Assembly (NCBI GenBank): GCA_902618245.1
Contig: CACMZR010000002.1
Span: 62,001-126,000, forward strand
Length of the DNA: 64,000 nt
Reading direction: 5' to 3'
Source of the DNA: an uncultured Bacteroidota bacterium
Lineage (GTDB): Bacteria; Bacteroidota; Bacteroidia; Flavobacteriales; Flavobacteriaceae
Every line of letters starts with the position of its first letter. Positions within the stretch are counted from its first letter, which is position 1. Positions 44,540-54,057 of the stretch are shown here, in pieces. The translations under genes were made by a program, and so were the position numbers. The notes under the pieces were generated by a model. The model was not told the origin of the DNA and did no database searches. It worked only from the letters and a program-made list of their open reading frames with translations.

Positions 44540-46175
44540 TAAGCCTTTATCTAAACTTGATTCCTATAAATTATTAAAAGCTTATCAAAAACAAATTTCA
44601 GCAGTAAGCATTAAAGAACATTTTAAGAAAGAACACGATCGGCTAAAATACACATGGTTGGATTGGGAGAATATGATCGTTGATGTTTCCAAAAATAGAA
44701 TCGATAAAAAAGGATTTAATCTACTTATTAAATTAGCAAAAGAGGCCGGGCTTGAAAAAGCAATTGAAGCTCAATTTAAAGGAGAGAAAATAAACACTAC
44801 CGAAAACAGAGCTGTTTTGCACACTTCCTTAAGAAATTTAGATAATAATCCAATTTTTTTAGATGATAAGGATATAATTCCCGAATTAAGAGCGATGCAA
44901 CAAAAAATGTATGTTTTTTGTGAAAAAATAATTAATGGTCAGTGGAGAGGATACACAGGAAAAAAGATTACTCATGTTATTAATATTGGTATTGGGGGGT
45001 CTGATCTTGGTCCTAAAATGGTAGTTGAGGCTTTATCTAATTACAAAAATCATCTTGATATTCGTTTTATTTCAAATATTGAAGGAGATCATCACAAGGA
45101 GATATTGAAAGGAATAAATCCAGAGACAACCCTTTTTGTGATAGTTTCTAAAAGCTTCAGCACACAAGAAACAATAACTAATGCTAATAGTATCCGTAAT
45201 TGGTTTTTAAAACAAGCTCCTCAAAGCGCTATTAAAAAAAACTTTGTTGCAGTATCAAGTAATGTTGAAAAAACAGTTTCTTTTGGAATTTCTTCTGACA
45301 ATGTTTTCCCAATGAAAGATTGGGTTGGCGGTCGATTTTCTTTATGGAGTTCAGTTGGTTTAATTATTTGTTTGGCTATTGGCCCCAATCAATTCAAGGA
45401 ACTTCTTGAAGGTGCTGGTAAAATGGATTATCATTTTAGAAATAGCCCCTTTGAAAAAAATATACCGGTAATTCTTGGTTTAATTAGTGTATGGTATAAT
45501 AATTTTTGGGGTTCAGAAAGTCAAGCTATCATTCCATATACTCAATATCTCAGAAATTTACCCGCATACCTTCAACAGGCCTTTATGGAGAGTAATGGCA
45601 AAATAGTAGGCCGTGATGGAAATTTCGTAGATTATCAAACTGGATCCATCATTTGGGGTGCTTCGGGGACAAATGCTCAACACGCTTTTTTTCAACTAAT
45701 TCATCAGGGAACTAAGCTTATACCAACTGACTTTATATGTTTTAGAAAATCACTTAATGGTAATGAAGACCACCAAAACAAATTACTATCAAATTTTATT
45801 GCCCAAACAGAAGCACTTATGAATGGAAAAAACGAAACTGAAGTTCTAGAAGAACTTAATCGTTTGGATATAGATCCCTTAGAACAAAAAAAGATAGCTC
45901 CATTCAAAATATTTGAGGGAAATAAACCCACAAATACAATTTTAATTGACAAATTAACCCCAGCATCTCTTGGTTCGCTAATAGCAATGTATGAGCACAA
46001 AATTTATGTTCAAGGTGTGATCTGGAATATTTTTAGTTATGATCAATGGGGGGTTGAATTAGGAAAACAGCTAGCAAACAAAGTACTTGACGATATTGAA
46101 GGTAAAAGTAAAAATTCTCATGACCCTTCAACAAAAAAACTTATTGAAATAATAAAAAATAGGCCTGTTAATTAA
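44520..46175 (+). CDS. pgi: Glucose-6-phosphate isomerase
   Basis: 551 residues from ATG at 44520 (MPKILPDKPLSKLD). An upstream ATG at 44475 adds 15 residues but lies deeper within the M23 gene; 44520 matches the family start. Motifs GIGGSDLGPKMV, VSKSFSTQET, DWVGGRFSLWSSVG and GSESQAIIPYTQYLRN are all present. It interconverts glucose-6-phosphate and fructose-6-phosphate. The C-terminus overlaps recJ by 8 bp on the opposite strand. Confidence 0.97.
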   Translation: MPKILPDKPLSKLDSYKLLKAYQKQISAVSIKEHFKKEHDRLKYTWLDWENMIVDVSKNRIDKKGFNLLIKLAKEAGLEKAIEAQFKGEKINTTENRAVLHTSLRNLDNNPIFLDDKDIIPELRAMQQKMYVFCEKIINGQWRGYTGKKITHVINIGIGGSDLGPKMVVEALSNYKNHLDIRFISNIEGDHHKEILKGINPETTLFVIVSKSFSTQETITNANSIRNWFLKQAPQSAIKKNFVAVSSNVEKTVSFGISSDNVFPMKDWVGGRFSLWSSVGLIICLAIGPNQFKELLEGAGKMDYHFRNSPFEKNIPVILGLISVWYNNFWGSESQAIIPYTQYLRNLPAYLQQAFMESNGKIVGRDGNFVDYQTGSIIWGASGTNAQHAFFQLIHQGTKLIPTDFICFRKSLNGNEDHQNKLLSNFIAQTEALMNGKNETEVLEELNRLDIDPLEQKKIAPFKIFEGNKPTNTILIDKLTPASLGSLIAMYEHKIYVQGVIWNIFSYDQWGVELGKQLANKVLDDIEGKSKNSHDPSTKKLIEIIKNRPVN

Positions 46176-47859
46176 AATTTATGTCTCTAAGTTTAAACTG
46201 AAGATTCACCATACCATTGTAGTGATTTTCATCTAGTGTATAAAGTATTGAAAATGTATCTGCCTCTTTTACTTTTTTAAGCATATGTCCCAAACCGAAT
46301 CCAATCCCTTGGAAATGTGTTTGATTAGAGTCTAAAACATCTAATCGTAAATGTGTTTTATCACTTCCCACTAAACGGCTTGAACCACTGTCTCTGCAAT
46401 TGTGAGTTGCAAATACAGGATTCATATTTTTGGGACCAAATGGTCTCATCTGATTTATAATTCGTAATAATTTTGAATTTAAATCACTGAACTCAACTTC
46501 TAAATCATATTTAATCTCTGGCTCTTTAAATTCAGGTGACAAATTTTTACTAACATAAGTTTCAAAAGCCTCTTTAAATGGATTAAGTTGTTCAGTATTT
46601 AATGTTAATCCTGCTGCATATTTGTGCCCTCCAAATTGAAAAATATGCTGTTTACATGCTTCAAGGGCTTCATAAACATCAAATCCGTAAATAGATCTTA
46701 CAGAACCTACCATTAGATCTTCTGCCTTAGTTAAAACTACAGTAGGTCGGTAATAATGTTCAATTAATCTTGATGCAACGATCCCAATAACACCTTTATG
46801 CCAAGAAGAGTGGTAAACAACTGTAGAACAATTTTTCGTAATATCATCTAACTTTATTTGTTGTAAAGCTTCATTTGTTATTCTTTCTTCAGTGCTTTTA
46901 CGTTCTGTATTAAAAAACTCTATAGTCCTAGCTATGGAAAGAACTGCTTTTTGATCTTTACTGGTCATTAATTTTACAGCGTTAATACCGTGATCCATTC
47001 TGCCAGCTGCATTAATTCTTGGTGCGATAATAAAAGCTAGATCAGATACATTTATTGGTCTTGTTAAGTCTTTGATAAAAATTTTAAACCCAAGACGAGG
47101 ATTCTCTCTTAATTGTTTCAAACCCAAAAACATCAATGTTCTATTTTCACCAACTAGAGATACCAAGTCTGCTGCAATAGCAGTTGCTACTAGATCAAGA
47201 TAAATAATTAACTCACTATCAGAAAGTCCAAGGTGATTATTAATTGCCTGTACTAATTTAAAACCGATCCCACATCCACAAAGATCCTTGAATGGATAAT
47301 TACAATCTGTTCTTTTGGGATCTAAAACTGCTATTGCATCAGGTAATATTTCTTCAGGCATATGATGATCACATATTATAAAATCAATCCCTAATGAACT
47401 TGCATATTTTACTTTTTCAACAGCTTTTATTCCACAATCAAGAGCTATAATTAAGTTGATACCTTCAGAATTAGCATATTTAATAGCCCTCTCTGAAATT
47501 CCATAACCTTCAGAATATCTATCCGGAATATATGGTTTTAAATCAGTGATCTTGTCATTCAAATATGAAATAATTAGTGATACAGAAGTTGTTCCGTCTA
47601 CATCATAATCGCCCAAGACCATTACTTTTTCATTTTTATCAATAGCTTGTTTTATTCGGTCAACAGCGATTTGCATGTCTTTCATTAGAAAAGGATTATG
47701 GAGGTGGTTCCACTCAGGACGAAAATAGTCCTTTGCGCTGTCAAAATTATTAATACCTCTTTGAATCAAAAGTTTTGAAACGATATCGCTAACTCCCAGG
47801 ACAGTGGAAAGTTTTTTAACATTTTCAATTTGTGGTTCAGGAATTTTTCCCCATTTCAT
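46168..47859 (-). CDS. recJ: Single-stranded-DNA-specific exonuclease RecJ
   Basis: 563 residues. DHH motifs MVLGDYDVDGTTSVSL (about 80-95) and IICDHHMPEE, then DHHA1 motif with GRMDHGINAVKLM and HKGVIGIVASRL, and a C-terminal OB-like domain (MRPFGPKNMNPVF). It degrades single-stranded DNA 5' to 3' in recombination and mismatch repair. Immediately downstream of rsmI (4 bp gap), overlapping pgi at its 3' end. Confidence 0.96.
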   Translation of the reverse strand: MKWGKIPEPQIENVKKLSTVLGVSDIVSKLLIQRGINNFDSAKDYFRPEWNHLHNPFLMKDMQIAVDRIKQAIDKNEKVMVLGDYDVDGTTSVSLIISYLNDKITDLKPYIPDRYSEGYGISERAIKYANSEGINLIIALDCGIKAVEKVKYASSLGIDFIICDHHMPEEILPDAIAVLDPKRTDCNYPFKDLCGCGIGFKLVQAINNHLGLSDSELIIYLDLVATAIAADLVSLVGENRTLMFLGLKQLRENPRLGFKIFIKDLTRPINVSDLAFIIAPRINAAGRMDHGINAVKLMTSKDQKAVLSIARTIEFFNTERKSTEERITNEALQQIKLDDITKNCSTVVYHSSWHKGVIGIVASRLIEHYYRPTVVLTKAEDLMVGSVRSIYGFDVYEALEACKQHIFQFGGHKYAAGLTLNTEQLNPFKEAFETYVSKNLSPEFKEPEIKYDLEVEFSDLNSKLLRIINQMRPFGPKNMNPVFATHNCRDSGSSRLVGSDKTHLRLDVLDSNQTHFQGIGFGLGHMLKKVKEADTFSILYTLDENHYNGMVNLQFKLRDINFN

Positions 47860-47863
47860 AAAC

Positions 47864-48532
47864 CTATTTTTTTATTCCTTCAACAACGATTACAAATTCC
47901 CCTTTAGGATGATTCACTTCAAAAAATGACTTTACCTCTTCTAAAGTACCACTATACGTCTCTTCGTATATTTTTGTAATTTCTTTTATTACTGCTAATC
48001 TACGTTCACTCCCAAAAAAGGGAATCATCTGTTCAAATAGCTTTAAGAGTTTATGTGGGGATTCGTAAAGAACAAGTGTTCTTGATTCTTTTGCCATATT
48101 TTTTAATCTATTAATTCGTCCTTTTTTATGAGGTAGGAATCCTTCAAAAATAAAACGATCACATGGGATTCCACTTTGAACTATTGCCGGTATTAACGCG
48201 GTTGGGCCAGGTAAGCATTTTACTTTTATCCCTTCTTCTAAAGCACGGCGAACTAACAAATATCCTGGGTCTGAAATAGCTGGTGTACCAGCATCAGAAA
48301 TCATTGCAATCGTTATTCCCTTTTTGAGTTTTTCTATAATTATTGAAGTTTTATAATGCTCGTTTTTAAGATGATAACTTTCAACACGTTTGGATATATC
48401 ATAATGATTTAAAAGTATCGAACTGACCCTGGTATCTTCAGCTAAAATAAGATCCACCTCCTTTAACAAACGTAAAGATCTTAACGTGATATCCTCTAAA
48501 TTACCAATAGGAGTTGGTATTAAATAAAGCAA
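47864..48532 (-). CDS. rsmI: 16S rRNA 2'-O-ribose methyltransferase RsmI
   Basis: 222 residues, start TTG at 48532 (MLYLIPTPIGNLEDITLRS). The tetrapyrrole-methylase fold shows ILAEDTR, SDAGTPAISDPG and KGEFVIVVEG. It methylates C1402 of 16S rRNA with SAM, in the decoding centre. Length is shorter than E. coli RsmI (286) because the C-terminal domain is missing, normal for Bacteroidetes. Followed by recJ at 4 bp. Confidence 0.94.
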   Translation of the reverse strand: MLYLIPTPIGNLEDITLRSLRLLKEVDLILAEDTRVSSILLNHYDISKRVESYHLKNEHYKTSIIIEKLKKGITIAMISDAGTPAISDPGYLLVRRALEEGIKVKCLPGPTALIPAIVQSGIPCDRFIFEGFLPHKKGRINRLKNMAKESRTLVLYESPHKLLKLFEQMIPFFGSERRLAVIKEITKIYEETYSGTLEEVKSFFEVNHPKGEFVIVVEGIKK

Positions 48533-48565
48533 GCTAGTATTATTATAATTTCAATTTAGGATATC

Positions 48566-49243
48566 TCATGATTTGAAACTTTTCTGTAGAACAGTTAAAA
48601 AACGATCAGCAATATCTTCTTTTCCTTTCCAATTATTATATTCAATTTTTACTTTGGAGCTAATTAAATTTGACACTTCTGCCCAAGAACCTAAAGTTAG
48701 TGTTTGATTAAGAACACGCTCATAATTATTTGTATCACCATCAAAAAGGTGCTTAATAAAGGCTAATCGTTCATTGTTATCAACGCTTAGTTTTTTTGAG
48801 AATTGATCATTAATGTTTTTTTTGTCATTTGAAATGTCTTTTTCAGTATCTAATTTGTTTCTAATACTGTCATTCTTTTTTGACATGAAAGTTGGTGGAG
48901 TTCCAACAGATTCAAAAAGCTTTTCATATGTTTCGGGTTCTGGCATTTCAGTAACCATATTTTTAATTGTCTCCATCATTGGTGCTACCTCCATATCATC
49001 ATCTTTTGTCTTTTCTTTATTCGTATCTTCTGTGAGAGAATTTATTACCTCATCAAGCTTTTTTTGATGCCTTTCCCAAAGGCTCTTATCAATTTCCTCC
49101 TGATCAATTAGCATTTTTTGAAAAATAGAAAGCTCATAAATTTTTTGAATGGCTTCATGTGTTTTCTCATCATCCCAATCGGATTGATCTTTAATAATAT
49201 TTGTTGCCCACTTAACCAAAGCTGTTTTAATTTTTTCAGTCAT
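48566..49243 (-). CDS. Acidic protein of unknown function, conserved in Flavobacteriia
   Basis: 225 residues, no signal peptide or membrane segment. The middle (about 70-135) is low complexity, acidic and Lys-rich. The C-terminal part NNERLAFIKHLFDGDTNNYER and VLNQTLTLGSWAEVSN ... WKGKEDIADRFL forms a helical module I recognise from several flavobacterial proteins of unknown role. It lies 33 bp before rsmI and probably shares the transcript with rsmI and recJ. No function can be proposed with support. Confidence 0.7.
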   Translation of the reverse strand: MTEKIKTALVKWATNIIKDQSDWDDEKTHEAIQKIYELSIFQKMLIDQEEIDKSLWERHQKKLDEVINSLTEDTNKEKTKDDDMEVAPMMETIKNMVTEMPEPETYEKLFESVGTPPTFMSKKNDSIRNKLDTEKDISNDKKNINDQFSKKLSVDNNERLAFIKHLFDGDTNNYERVLNQTLTLGSWAEVSNLISSKVKIEYNNWKGKEDIADRFLTVLQKSFKS

Positions 49244-49310
49244 CTGATATATAGTTTAAAGCCGTCTTTATTAATACCTTTGGATAATTGATTCATAACA
49301 AACCTTAGAT

Positions 49311-49318
49311 TAATTTTG
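49311..49318 (+). promoter_or_regulatory. -7 box of tdk
   Basis: TAATTTTG matches TAnnTTTG and ATTG stands 20 nt upstream (49287-49290), a one-mismatch -33. The predicted start lies about 8 nt before the tdk ATG. Another match, TACCTTTG, occurs at 49275-49282. Confidence 0.4.
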
Positions 49319-49329
49319 AAAATTACAAA

Positions 49330-49932
49330 ATGTTTTTAGAAAACACCTTAATGACTAATGAACAATTTGGCTGGATTGAAATAATCTGTGGCTCAATGTT
49401 TTCTGGTAAAACAGAGGAGCTTATTCGTAGATTAAATCGTGCAAAATACGCAAAACAAAAAATTAAAGTTTTTAAACCAATTATTGATTCTCGTTTTAAC
49501 AAGGATTTTGTTTTTTCTCACAATAAAAATCAAATTAAATCAGAGTCTGTATCAAAATCCTCTGATATAAGAATCAAAGCTAAGGGTTATGACGTTATTG
49601 GGATTGATGAGGCTCAATTTTTTGATAACGAAATTGTTAAAATATGTAATGATTTAGCTAATGAGGGTATTCGGGTTATTGTGGCAGGCTTAGATATGGA
49701 CTATAAGGGTAATCCCTTTGGTCCTATGCCCTATCTAATGGCAATTGCAGAAAATGTAACTAAACTTCATGCCATATGTGCGAAAAGTGGAAATTTAGCA
49801 AATCATAGTCATAGAATTTCTAATGATAAATCATTGGTTCATCTAGGACAAAAAGAAAGTTATATGCCTCTTTCAAGAGTAGAATTTCAAAAATTGATTC
49901 AGAAAAATAAACACACAAAACGAAAGCCTTGA
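49330..49932 (+). CDS. tdk: Thymidine kinase
   Basis: 200 residues of type II thymidine kinase. P-loop GSMFSGKT (21-28), Walker B-like GIDEAQFF (91-98) and YKGNPFGPMPYLMAIAE are intact. The C-terminal lasso has HAICAKSGNLANHS and YMPLSR but lacks the four zinc cysteines of other TK1 enzymes. Start ATG at 49330 (MFLENT) matches what I recall for flavobacterial homologues. Its stop overlaps the alr TTG by 2 bases. It phosphorylates thymidine in salvage. Confidence 0.94.
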   Translation: MFLENTLMTNEQFGWIEIICGSMFSGKTEELIRRLNRAKYAKQKIKVFKPIIDSRFNKDFVFSHNKNQIKSESVSKSSDIRIKAKGYDVIGIDEAQFFDNEIVKICNDLANEGIRVIVAGLDMDYKGNPFGPMPYLMAIAENVTKLHAICAKSGNLANHSHRISNDKSLVHLGQKESYMPLSRVEFQKLIQKNKHTKRKP

Positions 49933-51017
49933 ATCAGCTTAATATTTATTTATCAAATTTGGAGCACAACTATAAATTTCTTAAAGGAAATTTGAATTCT
50001 AGAACTAACCTTATAGCTGTTGTAAAAGCTTCAGCTTATGGAAGCGCATTACCAGCAATTACAAAACGACTTGAAAAATTAGGGGTTAATACATTTGCAG
50101 TAGCTTATTCAAATGAAGGAAAAATTTTAAGAAAACATGGAATCAAGTCCAGAATTATGGTCTTTTATCCCCAACCCTCAGGACTTGACGACATCATTGA
50201 CAATAAATTAGAAGCCTGCTTATATAGTGTCAACATATTAAAAAAATTTCATGAAAAATTGATCCTTAAGAAATTAAGAAATTTCCCTGTTCATATTAAA
50301 TATAACACTGGCCTAAATAGGTTAGGTTTTAAGCCAAGTTCTTTTGACTGGATTATAAATCAACTTAAAAATGATGCTTTTACACTTAAAAGTATATATT
50401 CCCATCTAGCCGTGTCTCAGGCTAATAAAGAAATAGAATTAAATAAAAAACAAATTGAATCATTTTTAAGACTGAGAGATAGACATATTGCAATTTCTGA
50501 AATAAATCCAAAGTTTCATCTTTTAAATAGCTCAGGATTATTTAATTTTCCTGAGTTTCAGTTTGATGCTGTAAGATGTGGTATAGCACTTCATGGATTC
50601 GCAAACCGTTCAGAATGGGACAAACAACTTAAGCCTGTAGCTGAATTAATAACATCGATAAGTCAAATCCACCTTGTCAAAAAAGGGGAATATGTTGGTT
50701 ATGATTTTGGATGTAAAGTAAATGAAGGAAAAAAGATTGCAACAATTCCACTAGGTCATGCAGATGGAATAAATAGAAAACTTGGAAATCATACGGGAAA
50801 AGTCTTAATTAATGGAAAAATTGCACCTATTGTTGGTAATATTTGTATGGACATGTTCATGGTAGACGTAACCAAAATTTCATGTAGTGAAGGAGACAAA
50901 GTTTATGTTTTTGGAAATGAAAGCTCTGTTTCAGATCTGGCACACCGTGCTGGTACAATAAGTTATGAATTACTCACTGCTATTGGTTCAAGAGTAAAGA
51001 GAGTAATTTATGATTAG
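49929..51017 (+). CDS. alr: Alanine racemase
   Basis: 362 residues from TTG at 49929, which overlaps the tdk stop. AVVKASAYGS holds K33, the PLP lysine. The C-terminal domain has KVLINGKIAPIVGNICMDMF. The other catalytic residue is usually the Tyr of the G-Y-x-D-G motif; here codon 277 is CAT, giving GHADG. It makes D-alanine for peptidoglycan. Whether His is normal for this clade I cannot settle, so activity is likely but not certain. Confidence 0.88.
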   Translation: MNQLNIYLSNLEHNYKFLKGNLNSRTNLIAVVKASAYGSALPAITKRLEKLGVNTFAVAYSNEGKILRKHGIKSRIMVFYPQPSGLDDIIDNKLEACLYSVNILKKFHEKLILKKLRNFPVHIKYNTGLNRLGFKPSSFDWIINQLKNDAFTLKSIYSHLAVSQANKEIELNKKQIESFLRLRDRHIAISEINPKFHLLNSSGLFNFPEFQFDAVRCGIALHGFANRSEWDKQLKPVAELITSISQIHLVKKGEYVGYDFGCKVNEGKKIATIPLGHADGINRKLGNHTGKVLINGKIAPIVGNICMDMFMVDVTKISCSEGDKVYVFGNESSVSDLAHRAGTISYELLTAIGSRVKRVIYD

Positions 51018-51117
51018 AAAAAATATTCATCAAATAACAAAACAATAATATTTGTTATAAATGTCCGCGGATATTGTCAAAAACACATTAAGTAGTAATT
51101 TTAATAAAATTTAATAA

Positions 51118-52107
51118 ATGAGAATAGCTGTTGTAGGGGTAACAGGTATGGTAGGAAAAGTTATGTTAGATGTTTTAACAGAACGCAATATTCCAATCAG
51201 TGAATTAATACCAGTTGCATCTGAAAAATCAATAGGAAAAACTATTTTATTTAAAGGGGAAAATTTGGAAGTTATCGGATTAGCGGAAGCACTAAATACT
51301 CAGCCAGATATAGCTTTGTTTTCTGCTGGTGGAGATACTTCTTTGGAATGGGCTCCAAAATTTGCAGAAAATGGAACAACTGTGATTGATAATTCCTCAG
51401 CTTGGAGAATGAAAAAAGATATAAAACTTGTTATTCCAGAAATTAATGCATCCAAATTGACTTCAACTGATAAAATAATCGCTAATCCAAACTGTTCAAC
51501 TATTCAAATGGTTATGGCAATAGCCCCTTTACACAAAGCTTTTAAAATCAAACGTTTAGTTATTTCTACTTATCAGTCAATTACAGGTACAGGAGTAAAA
51601 GCGGTTGAGCAACTTGATAATGAAATGTATGATAAGATAGGAGAGAAGGCCTACCCTTATCAAATCCACAAAAATGCACTTCCACAGTGTGATGTTTTTC
51701 TTAAAAATGACTACACTAAAGAAGAAATGAAATTGGTTCAAGAAACTCATAAAATTCTAGAAGATTCTTCAATAGGAATTACAGCAACAGCAATAAGAAT
51801 TCCAGTAGTAGGAGGTCACAGTGAGTCAGTAAATATTGAATTTAAATTAAAATATGATATAAAAAAAGTAAGAACAATTTTAAATGAAACAATTGGAGTG
51901 GAGGTAATTGATGATCCAAAGAAAAATTTGTATCCTATGCCAATTAATGCAGAAGGAAAAGATGAAGTTTTTATTGGTCGTATAAGAAGAGATGAATCTG
52001 TAGAAAATGGTTTAAATCTCTGGATTGTTTCAGATAATTTAAGAAAGGGAGCTGCAACCAATACAATTCAGATAGCTGAATATTTAATTCATAACAACAT
52101 AGTGTAA
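51118..52107 (+). CDS. asd: Aspartate-semialdehyde dehydrogenase
   Basis: 329 residues. GVTGMVGKVML (7-17) binds NADP, FSAGGDTS follows, and NPNCSTIQM (123-131) holds the catalytic C126. Later motifs are GTGVKAVEQL and RIPVVGGHSESVN. It makes aspartate semialdehyde for lysine, threonine, methionine and diaminopimelate. It lies 100 bp after alr and both contribute to cell-wall amino acids. Length is standard. Confidence 0.97.
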   Translation: MRIAVVGVTGMVGKVMLDVLTERNIPISELIPVASEKSIGKTILFKGENLEVIGLAEALNTQPDIALFSAGGDTSLEWAPKFAENGTTVIDNSSAWRMKKDIKLVIPEINASKLTSTDKIIANPNCSTIQMVMAIAPLHKAFKIKRLVISTYQSITGTGVKAVEQLDNEMYDKIGEKAYPYQIHKNALPQCDVFLKNDYTKEEMKLVQETHKILEDSSIGITATAIRIPVVGGHSESVNIEFKLKYDIKKVRTILNETIGVEVIDDPKKNLYPMPINAEGKDEVFIGRIRRDESVENGLNLWIVSDNLRKGAATNTIQIAEYLIHNNIV

Positions 52108-52161
52108 ATTCACTATTGTATTACACAAAGAAATTTTAATGCGATTAGTTAAAAAAATTAA

Positions 52162-52169
52162 TAAATTTG
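52162..52169 (+). promoter_or_regulatory. -7 box of the DUF177-rpmF-fabH unit
   Basis: TAAATTTG is an exact TAnnTTTG match ending 8 nt before the ATG at 52178. No good -33 element at 19 nt. Confidence 0.4.
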
Positions 52170-52177
52170 TCAGCTAA

Positions 52178-52705
52178 ATGGTGCAAATGGAATTAAAGGA
52201 ATTCACATTACCTTTTGTAGGTTTAAAACAAGGCAAACACAATTTTTCATTTGCAATAGAAAATAAGTTCTTTGAGCATTTTGGGTTTGATGATTTTCAC
52301 AAAACAAAACTTGAAGGTAAATTAGTTTTGGACAAAAAACCTTCATTCTTAGAGTTACACTTTGATGTCAAAGGCAAGGTAATATTAACCTGTGACGTTT
52401 CAACCGAGTTATTTAGCCACACTGTAAAATCCAACTATGATATGATTGTTAAATTCGGTGCAACTAGAGAAACTGATCCAGATGAAATTTTAATTATTCC
52501 CGAAGGGAGTTATCAGATTAATGTTGCGCAATATTTTTATGAAATGGTTGTTTTATCTATCCCTTTAAAAAGAGTACATCCAGGTATTAAAAATGGAACA
52601 TTAAAAAATGAAGTTTTAAGCAAATTAGAACAGTTAGACCCACAAAATAAAAAACCTGTTATTAGTAAAGACCCACGCTGGGAGAAGTTAGAAAGTTTAT
52701 TATAA
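52178..52705 (+). CDS. DUF177 (YceD-like) protein
   Basis: 175 residues. [16 protein letters not shown] is the conserved Cys-containing core strand and [11 protein letters not shown] at the C-terminus is typical. YceD-like proteins are linked to rRNA metabolism in bacteria and plants and usually precede rpmF. The start may be ATG 52178 or ATG 52187 (MELKEF). It is 11 bp upstream of rpmF. Confidence 0.9.
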   Translation: MVQMELKEFTLPFVGLKQGKHNFSFAIENKFFEHFGFDDFHKTKLEGKLVLDKKPSFLELHFDVKGKVILTCDVSTELFSHTVKSNYDMIVKFGATRETDPDEILIIPEGSYQINVAQYFYEMVVLSIPLKRVHPGIKNGTLKNEVLSKLEQLDPQNKKPVISKDPRWEKLESLL

Positions 52706-52716
52706 AAATTAAAACC

Positions 52717-52914
52717 ATGGCACATCCAAAAAGAAAAATTTCCAAGACAAGAAGAGATAAAAGAAGAACTCATTATAAAGCTGCTGACCAACAGATTTCG
52801 ACATGTTCAAAAACAGGCGAAGCACATCTTTATCATAGAGCTCATTGGCATGAAGGTAAACTTTATTACAGAGGTAAAGTACTTATTGATGCTACTGAAA
52901 CTGAGACTGCATAA
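52717..52914 (+). CDS. rpmF: 50S ribosomal protein L32
   Basis: 65 residues. [17 protein letters not shown] and [18 protein letters not shown] are diagnostic of bL32. The two CxxC pairs that bind zinc in some bL32 proteins are missing; only one Cys remains (STCSKTGE). It belongs to the 50S subunit near the peptidyl-transferase periphery. The gene order DUF177-rpmF-fabH is widely conserved; plsX, present in some phyla between rpmF and fabH, is absent. Confidence 0.97.
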   Translation: MAHPKRKISKTRRDKRRTHYKAADQQISTCSKTGEAHLYHRAHWHEGKLYYRGKVLIDATETETA

Positions 52915-53034
52915 TCATTAATAGATCCCAATTATAAGGCTTGATTCATAAAAACTTTTTTTTGTTGTTTTATTTTGATTGCATTAAAAAACTATTTTCA
53001 TCACCTTAATTTCGCTATAAAAGCAGACGACTAA

Positions 53035-54039
53035 ATGCATCTAAAGGGGAAAAAAATTCTCAAAGCAGCGATAACAGCTGTTGGAGGATACACACCTAAA
53101 ACAATCCTTTCCAATCATAAGTTAGAAACTATGGTTGATACCAGCGACGAATGGATTCAAAGTAGAACCGGCATAAAAGAGCGTAGAATCCTTTTGGATG
53201 AAAATAAAGCTACGTCCTATTTGGCAATAAAAGCAGCTAAAGATCTTTTAAGTAAAAAAAATACAAACGTAAATACTATTGATCTTGTGATTGTTGCGAC
53301 AGTTACACCAGATTTACATGTAGCAGCAACAGCAGCTTATGTTGCTTCATCGATAGGAGCAAAGAATGCTTTTGCATTTGATTTAAATGCTGCTTGTTCT
53401 GGTTTTCTTTATGGTATGAGTGTTGCAGCTGCATATGTAAATTCTGGTCAATATAAAAAAGTATTACTGATTGGTGCTGATAAAATGTCCTCAATTGTTG
53501 ATTATACAGATCGTACAACTTGTATAATTTTTGGTGATGGAGGGGGGGCTGTTTTATTTGAACCCAGTTCAAATGAAAATGGTTGGGAAGACGAATACTT
53601 TAGAAGTGACGGTTCCGATAGAATGTCATTAAGAATCAAAGCAGGCGGCTCACTACATCCTACTTCGAAAGACACATTAGAAAAAGGGTGGCACAATATT
53701 CATCAAGATGGCAAAACTGTATTTAAGTATGCAGTCTCAGAAATGTCGACGGTCACAAAAGAAATTATGAAAAGAAACCAACTTGATAAAGAGAGTATTG
53801 ACTATCTTGTTCCTCATCAAGCAAATAAAAGAATTATTGATGCAACGACTCAGCGTCTAGATTTAAACCCAAATAAAGTAATGATGAACATTGAGTATTT
53901 TGGGAATACTACTGCGGCAACCCTACCGCTATTGTTAAATGATTATGAAAATAAATTAAATATAGGAGATAAGCTAGTTTTTGCTGCCTTTGGTGGTGGC
54001 TTTACATGGGGTGCAGCTTACCTTACGTGGGCATATTAA
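53035..54039 (+). CDS. fabH: Beta-ketoacyl-ACP synthase III
   Basis: 334 residues. C121 in LNAACSGFLYG is the acyl-accepting cysteine; His in VPHQANKRI and Asn in YFGNTTAAT complete the triad. It condenses acetyl-CoA with malonyl-ACP to start fatty-acid synthesis. Starts ATG at 53035 after a 120-bp gap, where TAATTTCG may be a -7 variant. Followed 18 bp later by accB. Confidence 0.97.
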   Translation: MHLKGKKILKAAITAVGGYTPKTILSNHKLETMVDTSDEWIQSRTGIKERRILLDENKATSYLAIKAAKDLLSKKNTNVNTIDLVIVATVTPDLHVAATAAYVASSIGAKNAFAFDLNAACSGFLYGMSVAAAYVNSGQYKKVLLIGADKMSSIVDYTDRTTCIIFGDGGGAVLFEPSSNENGWEDEYFRSDGSDRMSLRIKAGGSLHPTSKDTLEKGWHNIHQDGKTVFKYAVSEMSTVTKEIMKRNQLDKESIDYLVPHQANKRIIDATTQRLDLNPNKVMMNIEYFGNTTAATLPLLLNDYENKLNIGDKLVFAAFGGGFTWGAAYLTWAY

Positions 54040-54057
54040 ATTAAAATAAAAATAAAA

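Noticed and set aside
53303-53572. 89-residue antisense ORF in fabH, Gln/His/Leu rich
   Set aside because: Composition results from the reverse complement of Ala/Cys-rich fabH codons; no start context or family resemblance.
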